From the NCBI GenBank assembly GCA_017480385.1, contig JAFVAT010000005.1:21205-85204 (forward strand): 64,000 nucleotides of DNA, in the 5' to 3' direction. Below the pieces are notes generated by a model that did no database searches, was not told where the DNA came from, and saw nothing but the letters and a program-made list of their open reading frames with translations. Each line of letters starts with the position of its first letter. Position 1 is the first letter of the stretch. This DNA comes from Alphaproteobacteria bacterium (lineage in GTDB: Bacteria > Pseudomonadota > Alphaproteobacteria > CAAGCB01 > CAG-977). Shown piece by piece: positions 1 through 8,092 of this stretch. A program made the translations under genes and the position numbers.

Positions 1-257
1 AACCCGACAGATTTAAACAGAGTCGCCTCTATTCCCGCCTGCCCGCGATAACCGAACAAACGCGCCGGAATAACCCGCGTATCGTTAAAGACCAGCAAAT
101 CATCGGGACGCAGCAAAGAAGGAAAGTCGGAAATATGCAGATCCGTTAATGAATCCGGCGGACAAACATGCAACAATCCGGCAGATTCACGAGGCTCTGC
201 CGGACGCGAAGCGATTCTTTCCCTCGGAAGGGCAAAATCAAAATCAGAAACTAACAC
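1..257 (-). CDS. queA: QueA, tRNA ribosyltransferase-isomerase (partial; 3' end outside window)
   Basis: Reading leftwards from a GTG at 257, the translation starts [16 protein letters not shown] and contains the family block [16 protein letters not shown], typical of the N-terminus of S-adenosylmethionine:tRNA ribosyltransferase-isomerase. This enzyme makes epoxyqueuosine in the tRNA wobble position in the cytosol. Only about 85 residues are inside the window. An in-frame TAA at 264-266 leaves GTG 257 as the only reasonable start. That TAA is also the stop of the SUKH gene upstream, so the two genes are 6 bp apart and probably co-transcribed. No strong ribosome binding site is visible, so translation may be coupled. 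Confidence 0.9.
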   Translation of the reverse strand, partial: MLVSDFDFALPRERIASRPAEPRESAGLLHVCPPDSLTDLHISDFPSLLRPDDLLVFNDTRVIPARLFGYRGQAGIEATLFKSVG

Positions 258-263
258 AACACT

Positions 264-704
264 TTACAACCGCGGAGAAACAACGCCTTCAAACATCGCA
301 TCAAAGGCATCAAAGTCTTCCATAACATCATGGCCGGTAAAGTCTAACACTTCGTATTTTTCATTGGCCGTGTTGTACACATACAGATCATCGTCTGCCC
401 GTCCCAACAGCACCATACCTTCCAGATCATCACTATAATCCGCGAAATCCTCATTCGCCGAAACAATATCGTTCAAAGTGTAATTACTTTCCGGATCGGT
501 CACCTGATCCGTGCTGTAAAACTCGATGCCGTTCCATGCGAATCCGTTGACTTCTCTTAAAAAATCAATATATCCCTGCGGCACGGGCGGCAAACCGATT
601 TCAGCCATATCCCTTTGGCATTGAGCCAAATCCTTGCTGGAAGCGGGACGAACAATCATTGCGCCGTCATCATCGGCCAATTTTTTAAGAATATCTTCGA
701 TCAT
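264..704 (-). CDS. SUKH/SMI1-KNR4-like protein, candidate immunity protein
   Basis: This 146-residue acidic protein has the SUKH (SMI1/KNR4/YrhA-like) pattern: an N-terminal segment with LPPVPQGYIDFLREVNGF, then GIEFYST, and a C-terminal beta-rich half with LYVYNTANEKYEVLD. SUKH proteins are often immunity proteins for nuclease toxins in polymorphic toxin systems. Here the gene lies 70 bp downstream of, and on the same strand as, an HNH nuclease gene (775-1368), which fits a toxin-immunity pair. Binding to that nuclease is inferred, not shown. Start ATG 704 follows AGGAAAA. The gene runs straight into queA. Confidence 0.75.
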   Translation of the reverse strand: MIEDILKKLADDDGAMIVRPASSKDLAQCQRDMAEIGLPPVPQGYIDFLREVNGFAWNGIEFYSTDQVTDPESNYTLNDIVSANEDFADYSDDLEGMVLLGRADDDLYVYNTANEKYEVLDFTGHDVMEDFDAFDAMFEGVVSPRL

Positions 705-774
705 TATATTTTCCTAAACAGTTATGGATAATTGGAGGTATTTTAAATAAAAAATTCCCTTCCTTCAACGGTTT

Positions 775-1368
775 TCAGCGTCCTGCCTGTTTCTGCATCA
801 GCTGCGCTACGGGCATATTGAGCTTTTCACGCGATTTAGCAGGACGTTTCCAAACCATATCATCACTCCACGGCAACTTGATTTTTATCCCCTGAGCCAA
901 ACTTTTGTTTTTCAGCTGGGGATCAATAACCAAATGATGCAGTTCATCATGCGGTCCGATCGGCATAATAATCAGATTTTTAAAATCGTTCGTTCCGCCG
1001 CCGTGAATCGGCAGTTTATGGTGCACATTGTATCCGTTGACGCTGTATCCCTTGCGCATCGTCGCCAATCCGACATCGGAAATTCCCATCGCGCGCAATT
1101 CATCGGGAAAATGTTCGGCCACATATTTTAAAAACGAAGGACGAACCTCTTTTTTAAACTGCTCGCGCATCGCCTCGCGCTCACTCTTCGGCGGCATTTT
1201 AAATTCGACTTCTTTCAGTTTAAAACCGTTGATCACATCAAAATCGAATTGCCCGCGTTCGGCGCGCTGTTTTTCAGGCGTTGTTTTGCCGCGACCGTTG
1301 TTATAACCGTACTGAGCCCCCGCATTTCCCCGACGGGCCCGCTTTGTATGAGTATATTCTTTCACCAT
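775..1368 (-). CDS. Colicin-like HNH nuclease-domain protein (paralogue 1)
   Basis: This protein has 197 residues. The N-terminus is basic (THTKRARRG). Residues about 45-105 form the linker common to the paralogues in this window (INGFKLKEVEFKMPP). Residues 112-145 carry the HNH core NGYNVHHKLPIHGGG, with HH at 116-117, Asn131 and a closing HDELHH; this resembles the HH-P-GG-N-H-H pattern of colicin/pyocin DNases. No signal peptide or transmembrane segment is visible. The C-terminus is PVAQLMQKQAGR, matching the basic tail of ten other proteins here. The next gene downstream is SUKH-like. Nuclease activity is inferred from the motif; the target is unknown. Confidence 0.8.
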   Translation of the reverse strand: MVKEYTHTKRARRGNAGAQYGYNNGRGKTTPEKQRAERGQFDFDVINGFKLKEVEFKMPPKSEREAMREQFKKEVRPSFLKYVAEHFPDELRAMGISDVGLATMRKGYSVNGYNVHHKLPIHGGGTNDFKNLIIMPIGPHDELHHLVIDPQLKNKSLAQGIKIKLPWSDDMVWKRPAKSREKLNMPVAQLMQKQAGR

Positions 1369-1402
1369 GAAAAATCCCCGTTCAAATCAGGTGTTGCATT
1401 AA

Positions 1403-1431
1403 CAGTTAGGTTAACACACCTTTTTTGGCAA
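1403..1431 (-). promoter_or_regulatory. Predicted sigma70-like promoter of the HNH-SUKH-queA run
   Basis: On the minus strand TTGCCA (1431-1426) is followed by a 17-bp spacer and TAACTG (1408-1403), about 35 bp before the HNH start codon. The match is moderate. Confidence 0.4.
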
Positions 1432-1461
1432 AGGAAGAGATTTTTTGTCTAAAAATCGACA

Positions 1462-1707
1462 TCAAATCGTAATAATCTGCACCTGAATATTTTTGATTTC
1501 TTCCAACTTTGTGCCCAGTTCTTCTATGACTTGAGCGGGTGCCTCCATTACAATGGATATCAAACTCAGCTGTTTTTGACGATGAGGCACTCCCATGCGG
1601 GCAATAATAAAATCGCCGTACTGTGTCAGTAAATCGTTGATTGATGCCGCAGATTTTTCACGGTGCGGCACAACAATGGCTATTTCAGCCAGTTTTAATT
1701 CAGCCAT
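1462..1707 (-). CDS. TM1266-type iron-only hydrogenase system regulator
   Basis: This 81-residue protein has a ferredoxin-like/ACT-type fold pattern: LAEIAIVVPHREKSAASIND, then FIIARMGVPHR and ISIVMEAP. It closely resembles the TM1266 family, small putative regulators found next to [FeFe]-hydrogenase maturation genes. Start ATG 1707 follows AGGAGA. No hydrogenase or maturase gene lies within the window, so the link to hydrogen metabolism comes from the family alone. The gene appears to stand alone between the HNH/SUKH run and the DTW protein. Confidence 0.75.
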   Translation of the reverse strand: MAELKLAEIAIVVPHREKSAASINDLLTQYGDFIIARMGVPHRQKQLSLISIVMEAPAQVIEELGTKLEEIKNIQVQIITI

Positions 1708-1898
1708 TTATCTTCTCCTAAAAAAATTGTCACTGCAGGCAGTTTATCTGAAAAACAGAAGACTGCCAAGCCCTCCATATTTCCACACGGCATTTATTCT
1801 GACCGATTATTGCCCTTTGACAATCTTTCGGATCCGACCGATACAGATTATACAGCTCCTGCTCTGCGCCTTCCTATACGCGAAAAAGACAAAAGCCG

Positions 1899-2543
1899 CT
1901 AATCTGATTGTTTTGTCCGCAATGCTTTGTAATTCTTCAACAGCCGGGCAAAAGCATCTGTCAGAGCGGCGGCAATTTCAGGCGCTTCTCCCAAATAATT
2001 CAGACATTGGGCACAGGCCTCCAATGTTGAAACGCTTTCCCGACGCGGTTCTTTGCGCAGTTTCCCATACAGCGACCGTTTTTCGGGCACCAGCAGCAGA
2101 CGTCTTGTCTTGAGCAGCCACGGATTGCGCCACCATAAAGCCTTTGCCTGACTCCACGATCCGTCCAACAGAATAATTCCTTCCAGTTCCTGCAAACATT
2201 GATCCGCATCTGCAGCCAGCTCGCCCTTTTTATTCAAAACATACAATCCGGGGGCCACCGGTGTTTCCTTTTGTGCCCCCAAATACAAAACGCCCCACTT
2301 TTTCGGATCAGCCTGTCGTTTTAAAACGGCTGCCAAACCGGGACGGGACAAGGCGATTTCCAGCTGAGAATTTTTCAGCATAGATTTTAAAATTCCGGCT
2401 GTTCCCAATTCCTTATCCTGTTCCTGCGGGTGCTGCATTATTAAAACAAAACGGCGGTTGTCAAAGGGCTCTGCCTCTGTGCAAACGCAGAGTCCCTTGA
2501 TTTTTCCGCACTTGGGGCAAAAAGTATTTACATCATCTGTCAA
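1899..2543 (-). CDS. DTW-domain protein, probable tRNA-uridine aminocarboxypropyltransferase
   Basis: This protein has 214 residues. An N-terminal zinc-knuckle-like cluster (CPKCGKIKGLCVC) is followed by a domain with LLDGSWSQAKAL, the position of the DTW motif (here D-G-S-W), then RNPWL and RRESVSTLEA. The family (TapT/TuaA/DTWD) transfers the aminocarboxypropyl group of S-adenosylmethionine to uridine in tRNA to make acp3U. The start overlaps the stop of the DUF1150 gene by 4 bp (ATGA), so it is probably the last gene of an hsp20-DUF1150-DTW operon. Confidence 0.85.
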   Translation of the reverse strand: MTDDVNTFCPKCGKIKGLCVCTEAEPFDNRRFVLIMQHPQEQDKELGTAGILKSMLKNSQLEIALSRPGLAAVLKRQADPKKWGVLYLGAQKETPVAPGLYVLNKKGELAADADQCLQELEGIILLDGSWSQAKALWWRNPWLLKTRRLLLVPEKRSLYGKLRKEPRRESVSTLEACAQCLNYLGEAPEIAAALTDAFARLLKNYKALRTKQSD

Positions 2544-2755
2544 TGGACGCTCACCGGTACCAGTTCGTTATCTATAACCAGAGATATAGCCTTATTTTCA
2601 TCATCTGTATAGGCTAATTCTGTTCCTTCCGCCGCATAGATAAACCACATTTTACGGTGATCGACAATTTTCTTTTTAATATACGCGATTGAATTGACTC
2701 CTAATTTAGCCAAATCATCGGGCGTAATATTTTTTTTGTCCGTTTGAATCAGCAT
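2540..2755 (-). CDS. DUF1150 family small protein
   Basis: This 71-residue protein matches the pattern of DUF1150, a family almost confined to Alphaproteobacteria and usually found next to an Hsp20 gene, as it is here. It contains LAKLGVNSIAYIKK and YAAEGTELAY. Its function is unknown; the constant hsp20 neighbour suggests a stress role. Start ATG 2755 has a near-perfect AAGGAGG ribosome binding site. It overlaps the DTW gene downstream by 4 bp. Confidence 0.85.
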   Translation of the reverse strand: MLIQTDKKNITPDDLAKLGVNSIAYIKKKIVDHRKMWFIYAAEGTELAYTDDENKAISLVIDNELVPVSVH

Positions 2756-2781
2756 GACGACCTCCTTTCGCCGCTTTGAGC

Positions 2782-3252
2782 TTAAGATTTCTTTTCAATC
2801 TTAGCCTTTTCCGTGTTTTTTTCGATTTTTTTATCGGCACTTCGTTTAGATATTTTAATCTGACGCACCTTGGATTCCGGTTCATTTTGTTCCAGATCAA
2901 TGTGCAAAAGCCCGTTTTCCAAATGAGCGTCTATCACTTCAATTCCGTCAGCCAAAATAAAGGAACGCTGGAACTGACGCGCCGCAATCCCGCGGTACAA
3001 ATACTGACGTTCCGGCGCATTTTCGTCTTCGGTATGGTGACCGCGCACAACCAACTGCTTGTCCTCTATCTCGATCATCAAATCGTCTTCTGCAAAACCG
3101 GCCACCGCAATCGTGATCTGCAGATGAGACGGATCAATCTGTTCAATATTATAAGGGGGATAACTTTCCGAATTTTTCGCCGCACGATCCAACATGCGTT
3201 CTAAAGAATCAAATCCCAGCATAAAAGGATTGTTAGATGTTAATAAAGCCAT
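2782..3252 (-). CDS. Small heat-shock protein Hsp20 (IbpA family)
   Basis: This protein has 156 residues. The alpha-crystallin domain (about 35-130) includes YPPYNIEQ, ITIAVAGFAEDDLMIEIED and LVVRGHH, then GIAARQFQRSFILADGIEV and ENGLLHIDL. The tail from about 130 is lysine-rich. Such proteins hold unfolded proteins for DnaK/ClpB. It is first in an apparent operon with DUF1150 and the DTW protein, behind a heat-shock-like promoter at 3349-3378. Confidence 0.92.
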   Translation of the reverse strand: MALLTSNNPFMLGFDSLERMLDRAAKNSESYPPYNIEQIDPSHLQITIAVAGFAEDDLMIEIEDKQLVVRGHHTEDENAPERQYLYRGIAARQFQRSFILADGIEVIDAHLENGLLHIDLEQNEPESKVRQIKISKRSADKKIEKNTEKAKIEKKS

Positions 3253-3348
3253 GATATTTCTCCTAAAATCAAATGAGCAAATAACCGGCGGGATCCTTGT
3301 TGACTCCCGTCATCAGGATACCCTTAAACGGCATATCCTGACCAAACG

Positions 3349-3378
3349 GATATAATTTCTCTTTTTGATATTTTCAAG
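3349..3378 (-). promoter_or_regulatory. Predicted promoter of hsp20, sigma32-like
   Basis: On the minus strand CTTGAAA (3378-3372) is followed by 17 bp and TATATC (3354-3349). The CTTG -35 and TATAT -10 at this spacing resemble the sigma32 promoters of Alphaproteobacteria, which suits a small heat-shock gene. A sigma70 promoter is an alternative reading. Confidence 0.5.
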
Positions 3379-3380
3379 AG

Positions 3381-3424
3381 GGAAGCAAAAAGATTTTTCT
3401 TTTTCAGAATGCCTTTTTGCTTCC
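3381..3424. repeat. 12-bp perfect inverted repeat (hairpin) between terC and hsp20
   Basis: GGAAGCAAAAAG (3381-3392) and CTTTTTGCTTCC (3413-3424) are perfect inverted copies around a 20-nt loop. It lies just after the terC stop on the minus strand and just upstream of the hsp20 promoter. It is probably the terC transcript end, although there is no clear T-run after the stem. Confidence 0.5.
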
Positions 3425-3434
3425 GGCAGCCTTT

Positions 3435-4457
3435 TTATGGCGAAGATTTGTCATGCTGTTGAGCCTGAAGCTTCTGCTCCAATTCTTCCTCCCGTTTGAC
3501 AGATTCCACCAAAGACAGCAATACGCCTCCGAACAGCAGGATAAACGTGATCGCCAAGGAAATGCGATCGTCCACTTTAAAGAAGAATTCTCCTACAAAA
3601 ACTTTGACCCCAATCAGCACCAGCAAAACCGCGCACGCCGGCTGCAAATAGGAAAAACGATGAATCGCCGCCGACAAAAGAAAATACAGCGCCCGCAGCC
3701 CTAAAACGGCAAACATGTCGCTGGAATAAAGGGCGAACGTTTCATGCGAAACGGCAAACATGGCCGGCACACTGTCAATTGCGAACAGCGCATCGCCAAA
3801 TTCGATCAGCAGCAGGGCTAAAAGCAGCGGCGTAGCGTACCATTTCATTTTCGACGGATCAGTTGTTGAAGGCAGCCTGACAAAAAAATGTTCTTCGTGC
3901 AGCTCGTTTGTCACACGCAAATAATGGCGGAAGAAACGGACCATTCGGCTGTCTGACAAATTGATTGCCGGTTCCTGCGAAAACAGCATCTTCAGTCCGG
4001 AATAAATTAAAAAAACGGCAAAAATCAATAATACCCGGTCATACTTATCCAAAATTTCCGCGCCGATCACAAACATGAAGCCGCGCAGAACCGCCGCCCC
4101 TAAAATGCCCCAAAATAAAACGCGGTGCTGCAGATGACGGGGAATGGCTAAATAGGAAAAAACCAATGAAATAACAAATACATTATCAATAGACAGCCCC
4201 ATTTCCACAATATATCCCGTGAAAAATTCAGAGGCCATTGAGGCGCCAAAATACCAATAAATCCATAATCCGAACAAGCATGCGATCCCCGCATACGCCG
4301 AAAACAAAAGCACACTGTTTTTAGCGCTGATTTCCTGCGCTTTTTTTTCTAAGATACCTAAATCCAAAAATAAAATAGCACAAACAATCCCGCCAAACAT
4401 CAGCCAAATCCATAACGGCTGATGCAAAACAGTATAAAACAATAAATCGTGTATCAC
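3435..4457 (-). CDS. TerC/Alx family integral membrane protein
   Basis: This 340-residue protein has about eight to nine membrane segments. It carries TerC-family features: an acidic residue in FLDLGIL near residue 32, GLSIDNVFVISLVFSYLAIP at about 86-106, and IEFGDALFAIDSVPA later on. Members (Alx, TerC) export manganese or take part in metal-linked stress and metallation of exported proteins. Start ATG 4457 follows AGGAG. It is 15 bp after the outer-membrane barrel gene, so it may belong to a pheA-barrel-terC transcript. No yybP-ykoY riboswitch fits in the gap. Confidence 0.87.
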   Translation of the reverse strand: MIHDLLFYTVLHQPLWIWLMFGGIVCAILFLDLGILEKKAQEISAKNSVLLFSAYAGIACLFGLWIYWYFGASMASEFFTGYIVEMGLSIDNVFVISLVFSYLAIPRHLQHRVLFWGILGAAVLRGFMFVIGAEILDKYDRVLLIFAVFLIYSGLKMLFSQEPAINLSDSRMVRFFRHYLRVTNELHEEHFFVRLPSTTDPSKMKWYATPLLLALLLIEFGDALFAIDSVPAMFAVSHETFALYSSDMFAVLGLRALYFLLSAAIHRFSYLQPACAVLLVLIGVKVFVGEFFFKVDDRISLAITFILLFGGVLLSLVESVKREEELEQKLQAQQHDKSSP

Positions 4458-4472
4458 AGAAAACAGCTCCTG

Positions 4473-5075
4473 CTAGAAATTATACCGCAGGCCGATATTG
4501 ACCCTGCGTATTTTTACATCTTGTTTCACAGCGGGCTGGGAAATATCTTTGACGGAAAACGTTCCCAAGTCTGTATACGCATAACCAATATCCAAAACCA
4601 GATTTTTCGGCAACCGAATCCCTATTCCGCCGCCAGCTTTCCACGCAAAACGGAAACGGGAATCGCCAAAAACCTGCCCCCCATCAACAACGGCATCAGG
4701 CGTATCATTTCTGGAAACGCCTATGCCGGCACCAATATACGGCGAAACATTTTTATAATCAAACAAATCAATATAGCCTGCTGTCATTACCGTCCATGAC
4801 GGCAGGCGCGTGCGGACAAAATCTGCCGTTCTGTTATAAGCTCCCGGACCTTTCATAACGACACGCGTATATTCAAACGTCATTTCCCCGCGGAAAATTT
4901 CGGCCCACCGCTGACCGAACCCCATTTGAATGTCAAAGCCTTTTTTCAACGGCGTCTGAGTGCTGTAAACCCCGCCGATATCTGTTCGCGTATAAAAGCC
5001 GTCATCAGATTGGCCTGCCTGCGCAGAGAAATTCCAAAAGACAACGCTTATACAAAAAAAGAATGCCTTGATCAT
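4473..5075 (-). CDS. Outer-membrane beta-barrel protein (Omp25/OmpW-like)
   Basis: This protein has 200 residues. The signal peptide MIKAFFFCISVVFWNFSAQA is followed by alternating beta strands and ends in Phe (VNIGLRYNF), as expected for a BAM-inserted barrel. The motif YIDLFDYKNVSPYIGAGIGVS is typical of the alphaproteobacterial Omp25/P44-like porin-fold families. The ATG overlaps the pheA stop by 4 bp and has GAGGAGG. The specific function is unknown. Confidence 0.8.
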   Translation of the reverse strand: MIKAFFFCISVVFWNFSAQAGQSDDGFYTRTDIGGVYSTQTPLKKGFDIQMGFGQRWAEIFRGEMTFEYTRVVMKGPGAYNRTADFVRTRLPSWTVMTAGYIDLFDYKNVSPYIGAGIGVSRNDTPDAVVDGGQVFGDSRFRFAWKAGGGIGIRLPKNLVLDIGYAYTDLGTFSVKDISQPAVKQDVKIRRVNIGLRYNF

Positions 5076-5950
5076 TCGGGAACCTCCTCTCTCTGTGTTT
5101 TCATTTCTGCCCGATACGGATCAGTCGGATACGTTCCCAAGATTTTAATCCTTTCAGAAAAAAAAGCCAATTCTTCCATTGCCCTATGGAAGGCGGGCGA
5201 TTCGCCATGTGCCGCAACATCAACCAAAAAACCTGCGGAAGTCAGAAAACGATCCGGATCCATAAAGCTTTCCAAACGCAAAAGATCAATACCGTTTGTC
5301 GCAAATCCACCCAGACATTTATACAAAACAGCCGGCTTGTTTTTCACCCAAAAAACAAAAGAGGTCACGGCCTTATCCGGATCAACATCTGCGGCAGGCG
5401 TACGCGATAAAATCCAAAAACGCGTTGTATTCAGAGCTGAATCCTCAATTCCTTCCCGAAGAATTTTCAATCCGTACAGCTCTGCCGCCGTCCGGGAAGC
5501 GACAGCCGCCGTATCTTCACGGTCAAGCGCGACAATTTCCTGCGCCGCCTGAGCCGTATTCGCGGCCGTTTCCGTTTTAACATTCAAAGACTGCAAAAAA
5601 TTTCGGCATTGAGATAAAGCCTGAACATGAGAGCGCACAACCCGAATCCTGTTTAAATCCGTTCGCGGTATCCCCAACAGACAATGGCAGATTCGCAGAA
5701 AATATTCCCCGCAGACATACAGCGACAAATTCCCCAGCAGCCGGTGCATATCCGCTACGCGACCGGCAACGGAATTTTCAACCGGCAAGACGGCATAGGC
5801 AGCCTGTTTTTGCAAAACCGCCTCCAAAGTCATTTCAAAAGTCGAATAAAAACGGATTTCCCGCTGAGGAAATATCTGTTTTGCCGCTAAATGGGAAAAT
5901 GCGCCCTGCACTCCCTGACACGCTACACATTCATTCGTTTCTTTATTCAT
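5072..5950 (-). CDS. pheA: Prephenate dehydratase
   Basis: This 292-residue monofunctional enzyme converts prephenate to phenylpyruvate in phenylalanine synthesis. Catalytic-domain signs are GVQGAFSHLAA, VLPVENSVAGRV, RSHVQALSQC and SALNTTRFWIL, where the TTRF motif is catalytic. A C-terminal ACT domain (about 190-275) has SFVFWVKNKPAVLYKCLGGF and LLRLESFMDP, the feedback-binding region. The last 4 bp overlap the barrel gene downstream. The intergenic region 5951-6094 is shared with the divergent HNH gene. Confidence 0.93.
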   Translation of the reverse strand: MNKETNECVACQGVQGAFSHLAAKQIFPQREIRFYSTFEMTLEAVLQKQAAYAVLPVENSVAGRVADMHRLLGNLSLYVCGEYFLRICHCLLGIPRTDLNRIRVVRSHVQALSQCRNFLQSLNVKTETAANTAQAAQEIVALDREDTAAVASRTAAELYGLKILREGIEDSALNTTRFWILSRTPAADVDPDKAVTSFVFWVKNKPAVLYKCLGGFATNGIDLLRLESFMDPDRFLTSAGFLVDVAAHGESPAFHRAMEELAFFSERIKILGTYPTDPYRAEMKTQREEVPE

Positions 5951-6004
5951 TTTTAGCCTAAAGTTTTTGCAATTTTTCCAAAAAAATATTTTTTGTCAAA
6001 CCTC

Positions 6005-6032
6005 TTGTAGTCTATTTTTAATATGGTATACT
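6005..6032 (+). promoter_or_regulatory. Predicted promoter of HNH paralogue 2
   Basis: TTGTAG (6005-6010), a 16-bp spacer and TATACT (6027-6032) lie about 60 bp before the chosen start at 6095. The -10 is strong and the -35 is partial. Confidence 0.5.
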
Positions 6033-6094
6033 CTTTTTATAGGAATATAAGCAAGCGTCTATTTTGCCCTTGCATTAATCATAAGGATATCTCC

Positions 6095-6769
6095 ATGTTG
6101 TCTGATACTCTTCCCAAACGTTCCGACAGTTTCTTTCATAAAAAGCGGGAAAAAAGGTCTGCTTTCGCGGTCAGACAAAAATCGGCAAAAGCTGTCAAAC
6201 CTCAGGCCGAAACGAAACAGCCGGAGGATTTTCTTGGAATTCCTTGCAAAACGGTTACCTTTAAGGTACCGCCTAAGGCCGAACGGGAAGCCATGCGCAT
6301 AGAATTTGAACAGGGCAAACGCGCTGAATTTATTAAATATCTGGCCGAGACTCAGCAGGACGCTTTAAAACGGGCGGGCATTACGCAAAAACAGCTGGAG
6401 GGCATGAAACGGGGCTATACGCCGCACGGTTTTAATACGCATCACAAACTGCCGATTTACGGCGGCGGCACGAACGACTTTTCCAATCTGGTATTAGTTC
6501 GCCGCGAACCGTGGCACGATATGATGCATTATCACCTGATCAACCGGCAAACAAAAAAGATGTCTGAGGGGGATCAAAGGCAAATTGTTATTCCCGACCC
6601 CAAAACGCCGGTTTTTGAACCTGCGCCGCAGTATAAGTTCTTGGAAAAGTGGGCTAAAAAAGGACGTAAGACTTACGGCGGCAATAAAAACGTTACTCTG
6701 GACGAAGTCCGTAAAGAAGCCAAGCGCAGAGCCATGGCGTTTAATGCTTGTCAAGATCGGGGACGTTAA
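6095..6769 (+). CDS. Colicin-like HNH nuclease-domain protein (paralogue 2)
   Basis: This protein has 224 residues from ATG 6095, chosen because AAGGAT lies 6 bp before it; an upstream in-frame start at 6023 overlaps the promoter. The shared linker is TVTFKVPPKAEREAMR, and the HNH core GFNTHHKLPIYGGGTNDFSN has HH at 116-117. The closing histidines are in WHDMMHYH. After the core is a longer lysine-rich C-terminus ending MAFNACQDRGR, the weakest match to the shared tail. There is no signal peptide. Only 3 bp separate it from paralogue 3, so the two form an operon. Confidence 0.78.
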   Translation: MLSDTLPKRSDSFFHKKREKRSAFAVRQKSAKAVKPQAETKQPEDFLGIPCKTVTFKVPPKAEREAMRIEFEQGKRAEFIKYLAETQQDALKRAGITQKQLEGMKRGYTPHGFNTHHKLPIYGGGTNDFSNLVLVRREPWHDMMHYHLINRQTKKMSEGDQRQIVIPDPKTPVFEPAPQYKFLEKWAKKGRKTYGGNKNVTLDEVRKEAKRRAMAFNACQDRGR

Positions 6770-6772
6770 GCA

Positions 6773-7363
6773 ATGGCCGATTATGTACAACATACGCTGA
6801 CCAAAGCGGAAAAAGAAGCGCGGCGGGCAGAACGTCTGCGCCAACAGGAACAGGACAGACAGGCAAAGATCGCTTGCCTGCCCGATCAGGTTCACGGAAT
6901 TCCGGTTGTTGAAGTTCCTTATACTGCCGTTTCCAAAAAACGCGTTAAAGAAATGCGCCGCGAATTTACAGGACTGCGCAGAGCCTTTTTAAAAGAACTG
7001 GCGGCAACACAAACGCAGGCTTTAAAACAAATGGGATTGTCTGATCATATGATCGGTCTTTTAGCAAAAGGCGAAGCGCCGAACGGCTTTAACGTTCATC
7101 ATAAAATGCCTTTAGCGGGCGGCGGAAAGAACGAGTTTTCCAACTTTATTTTAATTCAAAACGATCCCTATCATACAGATATTCATAAAGTTTCCGACTT
7201 GCAGATTGTTAAAATGAAGGAAGGGGAAACAAAAACCGTTAAAATTCCTATGCCGCAGGGGAATGTTTTTGTTCCGCCCGACCGACAGAACTTATCCGTT
7301 CAGACGGTCGGCAAAAGCGTTATTTCGTCAGCCGTTTTAGATAAAATACGAAAAACGCGATAA
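6773..7363 (+). CDS. Colicin-like HNH nuclease-domain protein (paralogue 3)
   Basis: This protein has 196 residues. A charged, Arg/Glu-rich helix (about 10-32) precedes the shared linker and the HNH core GFNVHHKMPLAGGGKNEFSN (HH at 109-110), closing with YHTDIHK. The C-terminus SVISSAVLDKIRKTR fits the common aliphatic-plus-basic tail. It is translated right after paralogue 2, with GGGGACG inside the end of that gene. It is the most diverged core of the trio. No immunity-like gene is adjacent. Confidence 0.77.
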   Translation: MADYVQHTLTKAEKEARRAERLRQQEQDRQAKIACLPDQVHGIPVVEVPYTAVSKKRVKEMRREFTGLRRAFLKELAATQTQALKQMGLSDHMIGLLAKGEAPNGFNVHHKMPLAGGGKNEFSNFILIQNDPYHTDIHKVSDLQIVKMKEGETKTVKIPMPQGNVFVPPDRQNLSVQTVGKSVISSAVLDKIRKTR

Positions 7364-7439
7364 AAAAATAGACAAAAAAATATTTTTATGACAAACTTTC
7401 CTTAATGAAAGCGATTCTCTTTGTTAAGGACGATATGCG

Positions 7440-8015
7440 ATGATTACGGAAGATAAGTTTGTTCATGCCAAACGTGCTAAAAAAGGGGCTAAACCTCCTA
7501 AAACCGCTGCTCAGCTGAATGCGGCGCAGGGAAAATTTCCTTTCACGGAAATCAATGGCTTTAAGCTCAAAGAAGTGGAATGGACGGTCCCCGATAAAAA
7601 AACCCGGAAAAGACGACGCAGCGCTTTCGGCAAAGTCCGTGAAGAATTTTTAAAACATATTGGTGCAACAATGGAACCGGCACTGCGTGAAATGGGGCTG
7701 ACGGACAAACAAATCGAGCAGGTCAAAAAGGGCACTGCTCCAAACGGATATAACGTGCATCATAAGCTGCCGATTCACGGCGGCGGAAAAAATGAATTTT
7801 CCAATTTGATTTTAATGCCGATCAAACCGCATGATGAACTGCACCATAAAGTTATGGATCCGCAGGTAGCGCAGATGCAGTCGGGTGATTCCAAAAAGGT
7901 CATTATCCCTTGGACAGACGACATGGTTTATGTTGATCCCGAACGCAAAAAAGCGCAGCCGCAAAAATCCGTTTTAATTGCGAAAGCTATGGAATCCCGC
8001 AGAGGACGGGCTTAG
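7440..8015 (+). CDS. Colicin-like HNH nuclease-domain protein (paralogue 4)
   Basis: This protein has 191 residues. The N-terminus KFVHAKRAKKG is shared with paralogues 1, 5 and 6. The linker is INGFKLKEVEWTVP, the HNH core is GYNVHHKLPIHGGGKNEFSN (HH at 107-108), and the close is HDELHH. It is most like paralogue 1. The C-terminus KSVLIAKAMESRRGRA fits the shared tail, with one extra Ala after the last Arg. Start ATG 7440 follows AAGGACG. A 76-bp AT-rich gap separates it from paralogue 3, and a terminator follows at 8063. Confidence 0.8.
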   Translation: MITEDKFVHAKRAKKGAKPPKTAAQLNAAQGKFPFTEINGFKLKEVEWTVPDKKTRKRRRSAFGKVREEFLKHIGATMEPALREMGLTDKQIEQVKKGTAPNGYNVHHKLPIHGGGKNEFSNLILMPIKPHDELHHKVMDPQVAQMQSGDSKKVIIPWTDDMVYVDPERKKAQPQKSVLIAKAMESRRGRA

Positions 8016-8062
8016 ATTTTTCGTCCCGCGGCTTAAAACGCGAATAGGATTTCCGCACATTT

Positions 8063-8092
8063 CCCCGCCCTTAAACCGGCGGGGATTTTTTT
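8063..8092 (+). terminator. Intrinsic terminator after the HNH trio
   Basis: CCCCGCC (8063-8069) pairs with GGCGGGG (8078-8084), followed by a T-run at 8086-8092. Confidence 0.85.
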
